From: Bacteroidales bacterium
GTDB taxonomy: Bacteria > Bacteroidota > Bacteroidia > Bacteroidales > F082
Length of the DNA: 64,000 nt
Assembly (NCBI GenBank): GCA_024400395.1
Contig: JAKSMW010000011.1
Span: 1 to 64,000 of the forward strand
Direction: 5' to 3'
Position 1 is the first letter of the stretch; every line of letters begins with the position of its first letter. A model generated the notes under the pieces. It was not told the origin of the DNA and made no database searches. It worked only from the letters and a program-made list of their open reading frames with translations. Shown here one piece after another: positions 53,792-61,569 of this stretch. Made by a program: the position numbers and the translations under genes.

Positions 53792-54022
53792 CTATTTTTC
53801 GTTGAGATATTTGTCGATTATCTGAATTGCTTTTTCTGTATCTTCTTTGTTTACAGACAGTTCCGTGCTTGATGATGGCGTGCCGTCCACCCAGCCGACG
53901 GCGATGCTTTGCGATAGTGAGTTGTGCAGGACGCATTCAATTTTGTTCTCTTTCAAAAGAGATGCCACATAGTTGGCCTCAATGTCAGAACCTACAAATA
54001 CGATGTTAAGCGTGTTTTCCAT
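53792..54022 (-). CDS. DUF2007 putative signal-transducing protein
   Basis: A 76-residue cytosolic protein of the DUF2007 type, a small ferredoxin-like alpha/beta fold: 'IVFVGSDIEANYVASLLKENKIECVLHN' (beta-alpha-beta), 'ELSVNKEDTEKAIQIIDKY' (last strand and helix). It is annotated in databases as a putative signal-transducing protein; no role is established. Minus-strand -7 box at 54040-54047. Divergent to nth. Confidence 0.82.
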   Translation of the reverse strand: MENTLNIVFVGSDIEANYVASLLKENKIECVLHNSLSQSIAVGWVDGTPSSSTELSVNKEDTEKAIQIIDKYLNEK

Positions 54023-54039
54023 GATATTAATTTTTTGTG

Positions 54040-54047
54040 CAAAATTA
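54040..54047 (-). promoter_or_regulatory. -7 box of DUF2007 gene
   Basis: TAATTTTG on the minus strand, ending 17 bases before the start codon; divergent with the nth promoter. Confidence 0.5.
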
Positions 54048-54059
54048 ACATTATTTTCA

Positions 54060-54067
54060 TATTTTTG
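54060..54067 (+). promoter_or_regulatory. -7 box of nth
   Basis: TATTTTTG, ending 17 bases before the nth ATG. Confidence 0.5.
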
Positions 54068-54084
54068 TTCAAATTTTTTGAAAA

Positions 54085-54729
54085 ATGAAAAAGGATTTTT
54101 TGAAGGAGAAATATGAAGGTTTCATTTCTTATTTTGAAAAGAACATGCCTGTCGCGGAGAGTGAGCTGAAGTTTGAGAATCCGTATCAACTCGTTGTGGC
54201 TGTGATACTTTCGGCTCAATGCACCGACAAAAGAGTGAACATGACCACGCCCGCTTTTTTCAAAAGATTCCCTGACGCGAAATCGTTGTCGGAGGCGACA
54301 GCGGGGGAGGTCTTTGAATATATCAAGTCGATTTCGTATCCAAACAACAAGTCGAAGAACCTTGTCGGAATGGCTAAAACGTTGATGTCGGAGTTCGGCG
54401 GCGTGGTTCCGTCGGACGTTGACGAGCTTCAGAAACTGCCCGGTGTCGGGCGGAAAACGGCGAATGTCGTGACGGCGGTGGCTTTCGGAAATGCGGCGAT
54501 GCCTGTTGACACTCACGTTTTCAGAGTCTCGGCACGTATCGGTTTGACAAAAAATTCAAAGACGCCGCTTGAGACGGAAAAGCAGCTTGTGGCGCACATC
54601 CCGGCTTCGATCCTGTCGAAAGCACATCATTGGCTGATACTTCACGGACGTTATGTCTGCATTGCCAGAAAACCAAAATGCGAAGAATGCGGCATAAAAG
54701 ATATCTGCGACTATTATAATAAGGTGTAA
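54085..54729 (+). CDS. nth: endonuclease III (DNA glycosylase/AP lyase)
   Basis: A 214-residue base-excision repair enzyme removing oxidised pyrimidines. The helix-hairpin-helix 'LPGVGRKTANVVTAVAF' carries the catalytic Lys124, and 'MPVDTHVFRVSARIG' the catalytic Asp142. The C-terminal 4Fe-4S loop is complete: 'VCIARKPKCEECGIKDIC' has Cys-x6-Cys-x2-Cys-x5-Cys. Normal length and own promoter. Followed by recA, which has a separate promoter. Confidence 0.95.
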   Translation: MKKDFLKEKYEGFISYFEKNMPVAESELKFENPYQLVVAVILSAQCTDKRVNMTTPAFFKRFPDAKSLSEATAGEVFEYIKSISYPNNKSKNLVGMAKTLMSEFGGVVPSDVDELQKLPGVGRKTANVVTAVAFGNAAMPVDTHVFRVSARIGLTKNSKTPLETEKQLVAHIPASILSKAHHWLILHGRYVCIARKPKCEECGIKDICDYYNKV

Positions 54730-54794
54730 ATTCACTTTTGATCTCATTTTTTTAAAAATTTTCTTAAAGCACTTGATGTTTCAAAATAAATGTT

Positions 54795-54802
54795 TATCTT
54801 TG
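54795..54802 (+). promoter_or_regulatory. promoter of recA
   Basis: TATCTTTG with CTTG 19 bases upstream (about 54772-54775). It ends just before the foldable leader. Confidence 0.6.
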
Positions 54803-54805
54803 TGC

Positions 54806-54846
54806 GTCTCGGTTTGATTAGAAACTCGTCACGACCAAGCCGGGAC
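54806..54846 (+). promoter_or_regulatory. structured 5' leader of recA
   Basis: The predicted start of transcription opens a 10-pair stem (54806-54815 with 54837-54846, including three GU pairs). Its 21-base loop contains a small hairpin TCG-TCA-CGA at 54826-54834. An alternative pairing GTTT/AAAC (54812-54815 with 54822-54825) competes with the long stem. It does not match a riboswitch class I recognise. About 50 AT-rich bases follow before the recA ATG. Confidence 0.45.
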
Positions 54847-54895
54847 AACGTTTGTTAAATAAATTTAATTCATTGATTAAAAAATAGTTGCATAT

Positions 54896-55933
54896 ATGGC
54901 AGGTAAGAATTTGGAAGATGACGTTGAAAAAGTACGTCTTGAAAAAATGAAGGCTTTGGAAGCCACTTTGGGTAATATAGAGAAATCGTTCGGGAAAGGC
55001 AGCATCATGCGCCTCGGCGACAATAAAATGGAGAAGATAGACTGCGTGCCGACAGGCTCAATCGGTCTCGATTATGCTCTTGGCGTTGGCGGAATGCCAC
55101 GCGGAAGAATCATTGAGATTTTCGGACCTGAAAGCTCTGGTAAGACCACTCTCGCATTGCATGTCGTGGCCGAAGCACAGAAACAAGGCGGCATCGGCGC
55201 GTTCATCGACGCAGAACACGCCTTCGACCGTTTCTATGCGAAGAAACTCGGCGTTGACATCGACAACCTGCTTGTGTCTCAACCAGATAACGGTGAACAG
55301 GCTTTAGAAATCGCCGAAAACCTCATACGTTCAGGTGCCATCGACGTGATAGTAATCGACTCCGTCGCGGCTCTCACCCCGAAGAGCGAGATCGAAGGCG
55401 AGATGGGCGACAGCAAGATGGGACTTCAAGCTCGCCTCATGTCCCAGGCAATGCGCAAACTCACCGCTACAATCAGCAAGACATCGACGGTCTGCATTTT
55501 CATCAACCAGCTCCGTGAGAAAATAGGTGTCATGTTCGGCAATCCGGAAACGACGACAGGCGGCAACGCACTGAAGTTCTACAGTTCGGTGCGTCTCGAC
55601 ATCCGCAAGGTCAGCCAAATCAAAGACGGCGAGAATATGACAGGTAACAGAGTGAAAGTCAAGGTGGTGAAGAACAAAGTGGCGCCTCCGTTCAGAAAAG
55701 CGGAATTTGACATTCTCTATGGAGAGGGCATCTCACGCATCGGTGAGATTATCGACATCGGCGTTGAACTCGGGGTCATCAAGAAAAGCGGCTCGTGGTT
55801 CAGCTACAATGAGACTAAACTCGGACAGGGCAGGGACGCCCTGAAGAGATTGCTGGATGAGAACCCGGAACTCATGGAAGAATTGACGGAGAAAATCACA
55901 GAGGCTCTGAAAAACACTGATCAGGAACTTTAA
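54896..55933 (+). CDS. recA: recombinase RecA
   Basis: A 345-residue recombinase that forms filaments on single-stranded DNA and drives homologous recombination. Walker A '[10 protein letters not shown]', '[17 protein letters not shown]', Walker B '[18 protein letters not shown]', loop L2 '[28 protein letters not shown]' (split across about 200-227) and the acidic C-terminus are all present. Length is standard. No LexA-type SOS box was recognised; regulation may lie in the folded leader. It is followed after 18 bases by a TPR lipoprotein gene. Confidence 0.97.
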   Translation: MAGKNLEDDVEKVRLEKMKALEATLGNIEKSFGKGSIMRLGDNKMEKIDCVPTGSIGLDYALGVGGMPRGRIIEIFGPESSGKTTLALHVVAEAQKQGGIGAFIDAEHAFDRFYAKKLGVDIDNLLVSQPDNGEQALEIAENLIRSGAIDVIVIDSVAALTPKSEIEGEMGDSKMGLQARLMSQAMRKLTATISKTSTVCIFINQLREKIGVMFGNPETTTGGNALKFYSSVRLDIRKVSQIKDGENMTGNRVKVKVVKNKVAPPFRKAEFDILYGEGISRIGEIIDIGVELGVIKKSGSWFSYNETKLGQGRDALKRLLDENPELMEELTEKITEALKNTDQEL

Positions 55934-55951
55934 AGCACCTATTATCAAATA

Positions 55952-56968
55952 ATGAAAAAACTGTTTTTGTTCGTTGCATGCGCATTCGTATTGATTGGCT
56001 GCACTGAAAGTGATAGTACTAAAAAAGAGAAAACAAATGATGTTCAAGCAGTTGAACAGGTGAGCGATGACGTACTGAAATCGCAGGATATGGTCATCAC
56101 CGATTCGCTCGACGCGAACGCTTACGTTCAGAGGGCGAGAATATATTTTGCCGAGCAACAGATAGGAAATGCGATGCGTGACATCAACTCCGCCTTGTCT
56201 GTCGATGGCAAAAACTTGGATGCGTTGCTGCTTCTGGCCGACTTGTATTATGCGCTCGGAGATCAGGATAATATCATGGTCACGCTTAACAAAGCCACGG
56301 AAATAGCTCCTTACGATACACGCCCAATGATAAAACTCGCCGAACTCAGTTTCATCCAGGGAAATTCCAAAATGGCGGATGCTTATATCGACAAGGCGTT
56401 GCAATACAGCAAGATAAACCCTCAAGCGTACTATCTTCGCGGCATCATCTGCATGTCAGAAAACGACACGGTGAACGCCATGAAAAACTTCATGATTTCC
56501 CGTGACCAGGATGACAAATTCTTTGACCCGGTCGTTCAGATTGCCGCCATCTATGCGGCGCAGCGCAATGACCTCGCAAAGGATTTCTATGACCTCGCAA
56601 TAGAGATACAGCCTGAAAATACCGGCGTATATTATGAAAAAGCATTGTATCTCCAAGATAATGGTTATCCGATGGAGGCGTTGGCGATATACGACAACCT
56701 CGATTCAATAATGCCAGGCAACTTCGATGTCGCTTTTAACAAAGGCTATGTGAATCTCGTATATCTCCAGGATTACGACAGGGCTATCGAGTATTTCGAC
56801 AATGCACTCGCAATCAGTCCTAATGCGACTAATGCCTTGTTAAACAAAGGAATAGCATACGAACAGAAAGGTAATTTCATAGAAGCGAAAAGCATCTATC
56901 TCCAGATATTGAGGAATACCCCTAATTATCAGCTGGCGATAGATGCTTTACACAGAATAGGTGATTGA
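55952..56968 (+). CDS. TPR-repeat lipoprotein
   Basis: A 338-residue lipoprotein (signal 'MKKLFLFVACAFVLIGC', Cys17). From about residue 50 to the end it is a run of roughly eight TPRs, with canonical '...A...DINSALSVDGKNLDALLLLADLYYALGD' (about 80-115), 'AYYLRGIICMSEND' and 'ALLNKGIAYEQKGNFIEAKSIY'. It resembles outer-membrane TPR adaptors, such as those accompanying T9SS or cell-wall enzymes, but no specific partner is apparent. Probably cotranscribed with recA. Its 3' end carries half of a terminator hairpin shared with the convergent phosphohexomutase gene. Confidence 0.85.
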   Translation: MKKLFLFVACAFVLIGCTESDSTKKEKTNDVQAVEQVSDDVLKSQDMVITDSLDANAYVQRARIYFAEQQIGNAMRDINSALSVDGKNLDALLLLADLYYALGDQDNIMVTLNKATEIAPYDTRPMIKLAELSFIQGNSKMADAYIDKALQYSKINPQAYYLRGIICMSENDTVNAMKNFMISRDQDDKFFDPVVQIAAIYAAQRNDLAKDFYDLAIEIQPENTGVYYEKALYLQDNGYPMEALAIYDNLDSIMPGNFDVAFNKGYVNLVYLQDYDRAIEYFDNALAISPNATNALLNKGIAYEQKGNFIEAKSIYLQILRNTPNYQLAIDALHRIGD

Positions 56969-56979
56969 TCACCTATTCT
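56954..56979. terminator. bidirectional terminator overlapping both coding ends
   Basis: A perfect 11-base stem (56954-56964 with 56969-56979) with loop TTGA that contains the TPR gene's stop codon. It overlaps the last codons of both convergent genes. Confidence 0.75.
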
Positions 56980-58727
56980 TCGTTTTCTTTGTTTTCTTCG
57001 GTGAAGTATTTTGCGAGGCCTTCGAGGTTATCATCGAGTTCCTGCTCTATGCCTTCAAGTTCCTTGATGTTCTCAACAGGTTCATTCATTGAGAAGTAGA
57101 ACTTGATTTTCGGCTCCGTTCCTGAAGGTCTTATGCTGACTTTGATGCCGTCTTCTGTGAAGAACTGCAGGACATCTGACTTCGGCAGATTGATGATGGT
57201 CTCCACGCCGAAATTGAGATCCTTGCTGATCCCAAGTTTGTAGTCTCTAATTTCGTTGACTCTTGAGCCGAAAACTGATTTCGGAGGGTTCTTTCTGAAT
57301 TCAAGCATGATTTTCTTGATTTCTTCAATCCCGCTGATGCCTTTTTTCGTCAGAGACACGAGCTTCTCTCTGTAAACGCCGAATTCTTTGTAGATGTCTT
57401 TGAGAATCTGATACAATGTCTTGCCCTGCTCGGCGGCCCATGCTGTGGCTTCCGCGAGCATGAAGCATGTGATGATGGCGTCTTTGTCGCGGACGAAGTC
57501 GCCGACAAGGAATCCGTAGCTTTCTTCGCCTCCGCAGATGAACTTCTCTTCAGGCTTGTTGAGAATTTTGTCGGCGATGTACTTGAATCCGGTAAGAACG
57601 TCGTAAGTCTTGACATGGAACTTGTTGGCAATCTTGATGAGTATGTCGCTGGTAACGATTGTCTTGACAATGAATTCGTTGCCTTTTAGTTTTCCGAGTT
57701 CATCCCAACGAGACAAGATGTAATAGGTGAGGATGCTCGCTGTCTGGTTGCCGTTGAGTAGGATGAAGTCTCCTTCGTCGTTTTTGACGGCGACACCGAC
57801 ACGGTCGGCATCAGGGTCGGTGGCTAAGACGACATCGGCATTCATCGCCTTGGCTTTGTCTAACGCCATCGTCATCGCTGCGTGTTCCTCCGGGTTCGGA
57901 GAGACAACGGTCGGGAAGTTCCCGTCTGTAATCATCTGCTCTTCAACAGGATGGAAATTCTTGAAACCAGCTTTCGCAAATAACTTCGGCATCAACTGCC
58001 CGCCGGTGCCGTGAATCGGAGTGTAAACGAACGACAGATTCTTGTGCTTCTTGATGAGCTTCGGCGACAACGACAACTCCATCACCTTGGCGAGATATAT
58101 CTCATCGAATTTTTCATCAAGCATTTCGAGAAGTTTGTCGTTGCCTTTGCGGTTCACCATGGAGATGTCGGTTATCTTCATCACTTCGGCGATGATGTTC
58201 TTGTCGTGCGGTGCGACGACTTGCCCGCCGTCTTCCCAATAAACCTTGTAACCGTTGTATTCTTTCGGATTGTGTGAGGCTGTCACAACAATTCCCGATT
58301 GACATTTCAATTCACGAATGGCGAATGAGAGCTCTGGTGTTGGACGTAATGCGCTGAAAAGGAATACTTTAATCCCGTTTGCTGTCATGACATCGGCTGT
58401 GATTCTTGCAAATTCCTTGCTGTTGTTGCGGCAATCGTATGCAATGGCGATTTGCGGCTGTTTCATGTCGGCATACATCATCTTGATGTAATTCGCAAGA
58501 CCTTGTGTGGCCATCGCAACAGTGTATATGTTCATTCTGTTGGTCCCGACACCCATGATTCCACGAAGTCCTCCGGTTCCGAATTCAAGGATGCGGTAAA
58601 AGCTTTCAGTCAGCTCGTTAGGGTCATTGTCAATAAGATTCTGAACCTGTCGTCTGGTATCTTCATCGTATTGTTCTGATAACCATGACTTTGCTTTTGC
58701 AATAATTTCAGGTGTTACGTTGCTCAT
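56973..58727 (-). CDS. phosphoglucomutase/phosphomannomutase family enzyme
   Basis: A 584-residue alpha-D-phosphohexomutase of the long PGM2-like group. Phosphoserine loop 'IVVTASHNPKEYNGYKVYW' (Ser151), metal site 'LATDPDADRVGVAV', sugar-specificity loop 'CGGEESYGFLVGD', and phosphate-binding 'VSIRPSGTEPKIKFYF' are all intact. It interconverts hexose 1- and 6-phosphates, feeding nucleotide-sugar synthesis. It lies 22 bases after rfbD, which uses such sugars, so a joint transcript from the DUF3078 promoter is likely. Substrate preference (glucose, mannose or pentose) is unresolved. Confidence 0.92.
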   Translation of the reverse strand: MSNVTPEIIAKAKSWLSEQYDEDTRRQVQNLIDNDPNELTESFYRILEFGTGGLRGIMGVGTNRMNIYTVAMATQGLANYIKMMYADMKQPQIAIAYDCRNNSKEFARITADVMTANGIKVFLFSALRPTPELSFAIRELKCQSGIVVTASHNPKEYNGYKVYWEDGGQVVAPHDKNIIAEVMKITDISMVNRKGNDKLLEMLDEKFDEIYLAKVMELSLSPKLIKKHKNLSFVYTPIHGTGGQLMPKLFAKAGFKNFHPVEEQMITDGNFPTVVSPNPEEHAAMTMALDKAKAMNADVVLATDPDADRVGVAVKNDEGDFILLNGNQTASILTYYILSRWDELGKLKGNEFIVKTIVTSDILIKIANKFHVKTYDVLTGFKYIADKILNKPEEKFICGGEESYGFLVGDFVRDKDAIITCFMLAEATAWAAEQGKTLYQILKDIYKEFGVYREKLVSLTKKGISGIEEIKKIMLEFRKNPPKSVFGSRVNEIRDYKLGISKDLNFGVETIINLPKSDVLQFFTEDGIKVSIRPSGTEPKIKFYFSMNEPVENIKELEGIEQELDDNLEGLAKYFTEENKENEE

Positions 58728-58749
58728 AAGCTTTAATTTTGAGTTATTA

Positions 58750-59616
58750 TTAATTGATTTTGTTTAATTCTTCCAAACATTTGATAAGGCTGTCTCTCCA
58801 GAACGGAATTTCTTCTCCCGTGAAGTCCTTGATTTTTGTTTTGTTGAAGGCGCTGTATGCCGGACGATGTGCCTTGGCTCCGAACTGCGCAGTGGTGATA
58901 GGCAACGCTTTGCAGTTCTTGCCTCCAAGTTCAAAAATTGCATTGGCGAAATCGCACCATGAAATGATTCCTTCGTCACTGAAATGGAATGTCTCATGAA
59001 TCTCTTTCTTGCCGTTTTTGTTGAGAATCAGCATGATGAAATGGGCAAGGTCTAATGCCCATGTCGGACTTCCGATTTGGTCGCTGACAACAGTAACCGT
59101 CTCCCTTTCAGAACCTAATCGTAACATTGTCTTGACAAAGTTGTTGCCGACTGACGAATAGAGCCATGAAGTTCTTATAATGACATGTGAGCATCCTGAT
59201 TCTCTGATGAGTTGTTCGCCTTCGGCTTTCGTCTTGCCGTAAACTGACAATGGCGCAACAGGTTCCGTCTCCAAATGCGGTTCGTTGCCGTCGCCTTTGA
59301 AAACATAATCTGTTGATATATGGAAAAATAATGCGCCACGCTTCTTACATGCGTCTGCGAGAATCTTCACGGCAAAGGCGTTTAGTTTCCTCGCCATGTC
59401 GTAATTGTCTTCGGCCTTGTCAACGGCAGTGTATGCTGCGCAATTTATGCAAATGTCAATGCTGTTGTTTGTAAAACATTCATTTACAGCATTTTCATCG
59501 CAGATGTCAAGTTCTTCAACGTCTGTGAAAATCCAATTGTTGGCATCGCCATTGGCTGAAATCTTCCTGAATTCAGTCCCAAGTTGGCCATTGCATCCGG
59601 TTACTAATATGTTCAT
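58750..59616 (-). CDS. rfbD: dTDP-4-dehydrorhamnose reductase
   Basis: A 288-residue SDR enzyme making the final step of dTDP-L-rhamnose synthesis. Rossmann motif 'MNILVTGCNGQLGTEF' at the N-terminus, 'CINCAAYTAVDKAEDN', 'HISTDYVFKGDG', catalytic 'SVYGKTKAEGE' (YxxxK), and 'VIRTSWLYSSVGNNFVKTML' are typical. The start at 59616 is taken because it begins the Rossmann fold; an ATG 30 bases upstream adds nothing conserved and overlaps the DUF3078 gene. rfbA, B and C are not in the window. Confidence 0.93.
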   Translation of the reverse strand: MNILVTGCNGQLGTEFRKISANGDANNWIFTDVEELDICDENAVNECFTNNSIDICINCAAYTAVDKAEDNYDMARKLNAFAVKILADACKKRGALFFHISTDYVFKGDGNEPHLETEPVAPLSVYGKTKAEGEQLIRESGCSHVIIRTSWLYSSVGNNFVKTMLRLGSERETVTVVSDQIGSPTWALDLAHFIMLILNKNGKKEIHETFHFSDEGIISWCDFANAIFELGGKNCKALPITTAQFGAKAHRPAYSAFNKTKIKDFTGEEIPFWRDSLIKCLEELNKIN

Positions 59617-59642
59617 ATTTCCCGTAATTTTATTTTTCAGAA

Positions 59643-60794
59643 TCAATTTGCAAATTTATATAAAAAAGTAATACCAAGCGATTCTTTAAATTGAAGAATT
59701 GGTCGGTGTTTTACGACCTCGACTCCGTCCTCAAATTCTGTCACCGCAAACTTGATGTTGTCATCGTAGATGAAGTGTATATTGATAATCGTTGATATTC
59801 TTTTACTTATGGTCATCTTTAGCCCTGTTTCCCAGTCAACATCAATGTTCCACCTGTTTGATTTGTTAGGGTCAAGATAATTGTTGTAGCAGTTCAATGT
59901 TGAAAACAAACTGATGTTTGGGGCGAAATCTCGCGCATATTTCACCAAAATGTTTATGCCAAGCTCGCCAAGGAAGTTCTTTCCTGGCACCCAGATGCTG
60001 TCGCCGGCGATGACATTCCAATATCCGGCTTCAACACCAAACGCCCCTTGGTCGGCGAGCGACTGCCTTAACACGAAAGTCATTTTACCGGCTACGGGAC
60101 TGAAAAACAATGATAGGTTTTTGCTGATTGTGTAGGTGTAACCAACTGATAATGTGAGATATGCAGGGGCGAAAAAACTTGAAATAGGAACGGAGTCGTT
60201 AGGGTAGGAGTATCCGTTTGTGAACTGCGTCTTCAATGTCGCGATTGATGTGAATGTGAGGTGCTTCTGGTTGTTGTTCGACATCGTCATCGACATTTCA
60301 AAGCGGTCCTCGGTCTTCTCAACACGCTTGCTTTTTGCGTAACCGGAAATGCCGTATGCGAAAATACCCGAGGTCACATAGCTGAATTTTTTCTTGTCGA
60401 TGGTGTATTTGAAATCCGCCAATACTTTCCCACTCGCGTTGCTCTCACCTCCGGCGGCCCAATGTGTTATGGCTAACTGATTGATTGTAAAACCTATATT
60501 GCCGTTTATCTTTCCAGCTGTCGCATATTTGGTGCTTTGCTCGATGTCATTTGCCTCAATTGCTTGGCTCGTCCTGATCGTGTCAATTTTGATGATTTGT
60601 CTCGGCTTTATCAGCGTGTCGATGACCAAAATGGTGTCGAAAGTTTCAATTGTATCCATTTTGATGATATATTCAGGCGAAATGATAATGGTGTCTTGAG
60701 CCTTGACTTTCAATGGATTGGAAAAAAATAGCAATCCAAAAAGCCAGACTGTTATAAATGACACGTTGTTCAAAATCGCTTTGAATCTATCCAT
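59643..60794 (-). CDS. DUF3078 outer-membrane beta-barrel protein
   Basis: A 383-residue exported protein (signal peptide near 1-32, '...FSNPLKVKAQ'). From about residue 95 it consists of alternating amphipathic strands ending in 'LGITFLYKFAN', a barrel with aromatic C-terminus. 'INQLAITHWAAGGESNASGKVLADFKY' near the beginning is the DUF3078 signature. The Asp/Ile/Thr-rich stretch at 35-75 is low complexity. Function unknown. First gene of a minus-strand operon with rfbD and phosphohexomutase; -7 box at 60830-60837. Confidence 0.85.
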   Translation of the reverse strand: MDRFKAILNNVSFITVWLFGLLFFSNPLKVKAQDTIIISPEYIIKMDTIETFDTILVIDTLIKPRQIIKIDTIRTSQAIEANDIEQSTKYATAGKINGNIGFTINQLAITHWAAGGESNASGKVLADFKYTIDKKKFSYVTSGIFAYGISGYAKSKRVEKTEDRFEMSMTMSNNNQKHLTFTSIATLKTQFTNGYSYPNDSVPISSFFAPAYLTLSVGYTYTISKNLSLFFSPVAGKMTFVLRQSLADQGAFGVEAGYWNVIAGDSIWVPGKNFLGELGINILVKYARDFAPNISLFSTLNCYNNYLDPNKSNRWNIDVDWETGLKMTISKRISTIINIHFIYDDNIKFAVTEFEDGVEVVKHRPILQFKESLGITFLYKFAN

Positions 60795-60829
60795 CTTAAA
60801 AATGAAAATAAATTGCTCGTTTCAGCTTG

Positions 60830-60837
60830 CAAATTTA
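60830..60837 (-). promoter_or_regulatory. -7 box of DUF3078-rfbD-pgm operon
   Basis: TAAATTTG on the minus strand, 35 bases before the ATG at 60794. Confidence 0.45.
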
Positions 60838-60903
60838 TTAAAAATAAATAAAATAAATCAACATTTTCTTAACGAAATTTTACTTTGGTTATTACATTTT
60901 ATT

Positions 60904-60911
60904 TATTTTTG
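60904..60911 (+). promoter_or_regulatory. -7 box of DUF1963 gene
   Basis: TATTTTTG, ending 12 bases before the ATG at 60924; the in-frame ATG at 60885 lies upstream of it and is not favoured. Confidence 0.5.
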
Positions 60912-60923
60912 CAAAAATTTTAT

Positions 60924-61544
60924 ATGATGAAATCTATCAGACTGAATCTTTCAAAGTCGAATGACGACTTGTACATGAAAAGCAAATGGTTTGGGAATCC
61001 TGATGTGCCGGAAAACTACCCTATTCCAGATGATTTGTGCTTTATCTGCCAGATTAGATGTGATGAATTGGCGAAGTTTGATGAAGATAACGTGTTGCCA
61101 CACAAAGGAATGCTTTATTTTTTTGGCGCAGTGGATTATTATTTCGGTTGGCTTGATTGCTATTATCCTGAAAATCAATATTGGCAGAGAGATGATATAA
61201 AAGTATTTTATATTGAAGATATTGAAAATCAGGAATTTAAACAGATTGTTTTTGAAGATGAAGATGGCGAGCCATTGGCAATAGCACCAAGAAGCATTGA
61301 ATTTTCGTTGGAGAAGTCCGAATGCGACGGACATAAACTCCTCGGCGTGCCGTTCGACATGCCTTGGGAAGATTGGGACGCACCGTATCAGGGATGGGTG
61401 GAATTGCTTCAGGTCGATTCCGATGAGGACGATGATTTTTGCCTCAACTTCGTCGATTTCGGAATGATGCACGTGCTTATTGATCCTAACGACTTGAAAA
61501 ACAAGGATTTCTCAAAAGTCACCGCAACATTGATTTACACTTAG
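60924..61544 (+). CDS. DUF1963 (YwqG-like) protein
   Basis: A 206-residue cytosolic protein. 'SKWFGNPDVPENYPIP' and 'LCFICQIRCDELAKFDEDNVLPHKGMLYFFG' are the clear DUF1963 signature (the YwqG family, a beta-rich protein of unknown function). The C-terminal 'WVELLQVDSDEDDDFCLNFVDFGMMHVLID' completes the fold. Two adjacent ATGs (60924, 60927) may both serve. Convergent with uvrA, 25 bases apart; no other neighbours. Confidence 0.85.
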   Translation: MMKSIRLNLSKSNDDLYMKSKWFGNPDVPENYPIPDDLCFICQIRCDELAKFDEDNVLPHKGMLYFFGAVDYYFGWLDCYYPENQYWQRDDIKVFYIEDIENQEFKQIVFEDEDGEPLAIAPRSIEFSLEKSECDGHKLLGVPFDMPWEDWDAPYQGWVELLQVDSDEDDDFCLNFVDFGMMHVLIDPNDLKNKDFSKVTATLIYT

Positions 61545-61569
61545 ACGATTTCTGAAACATTTTTTTGAT

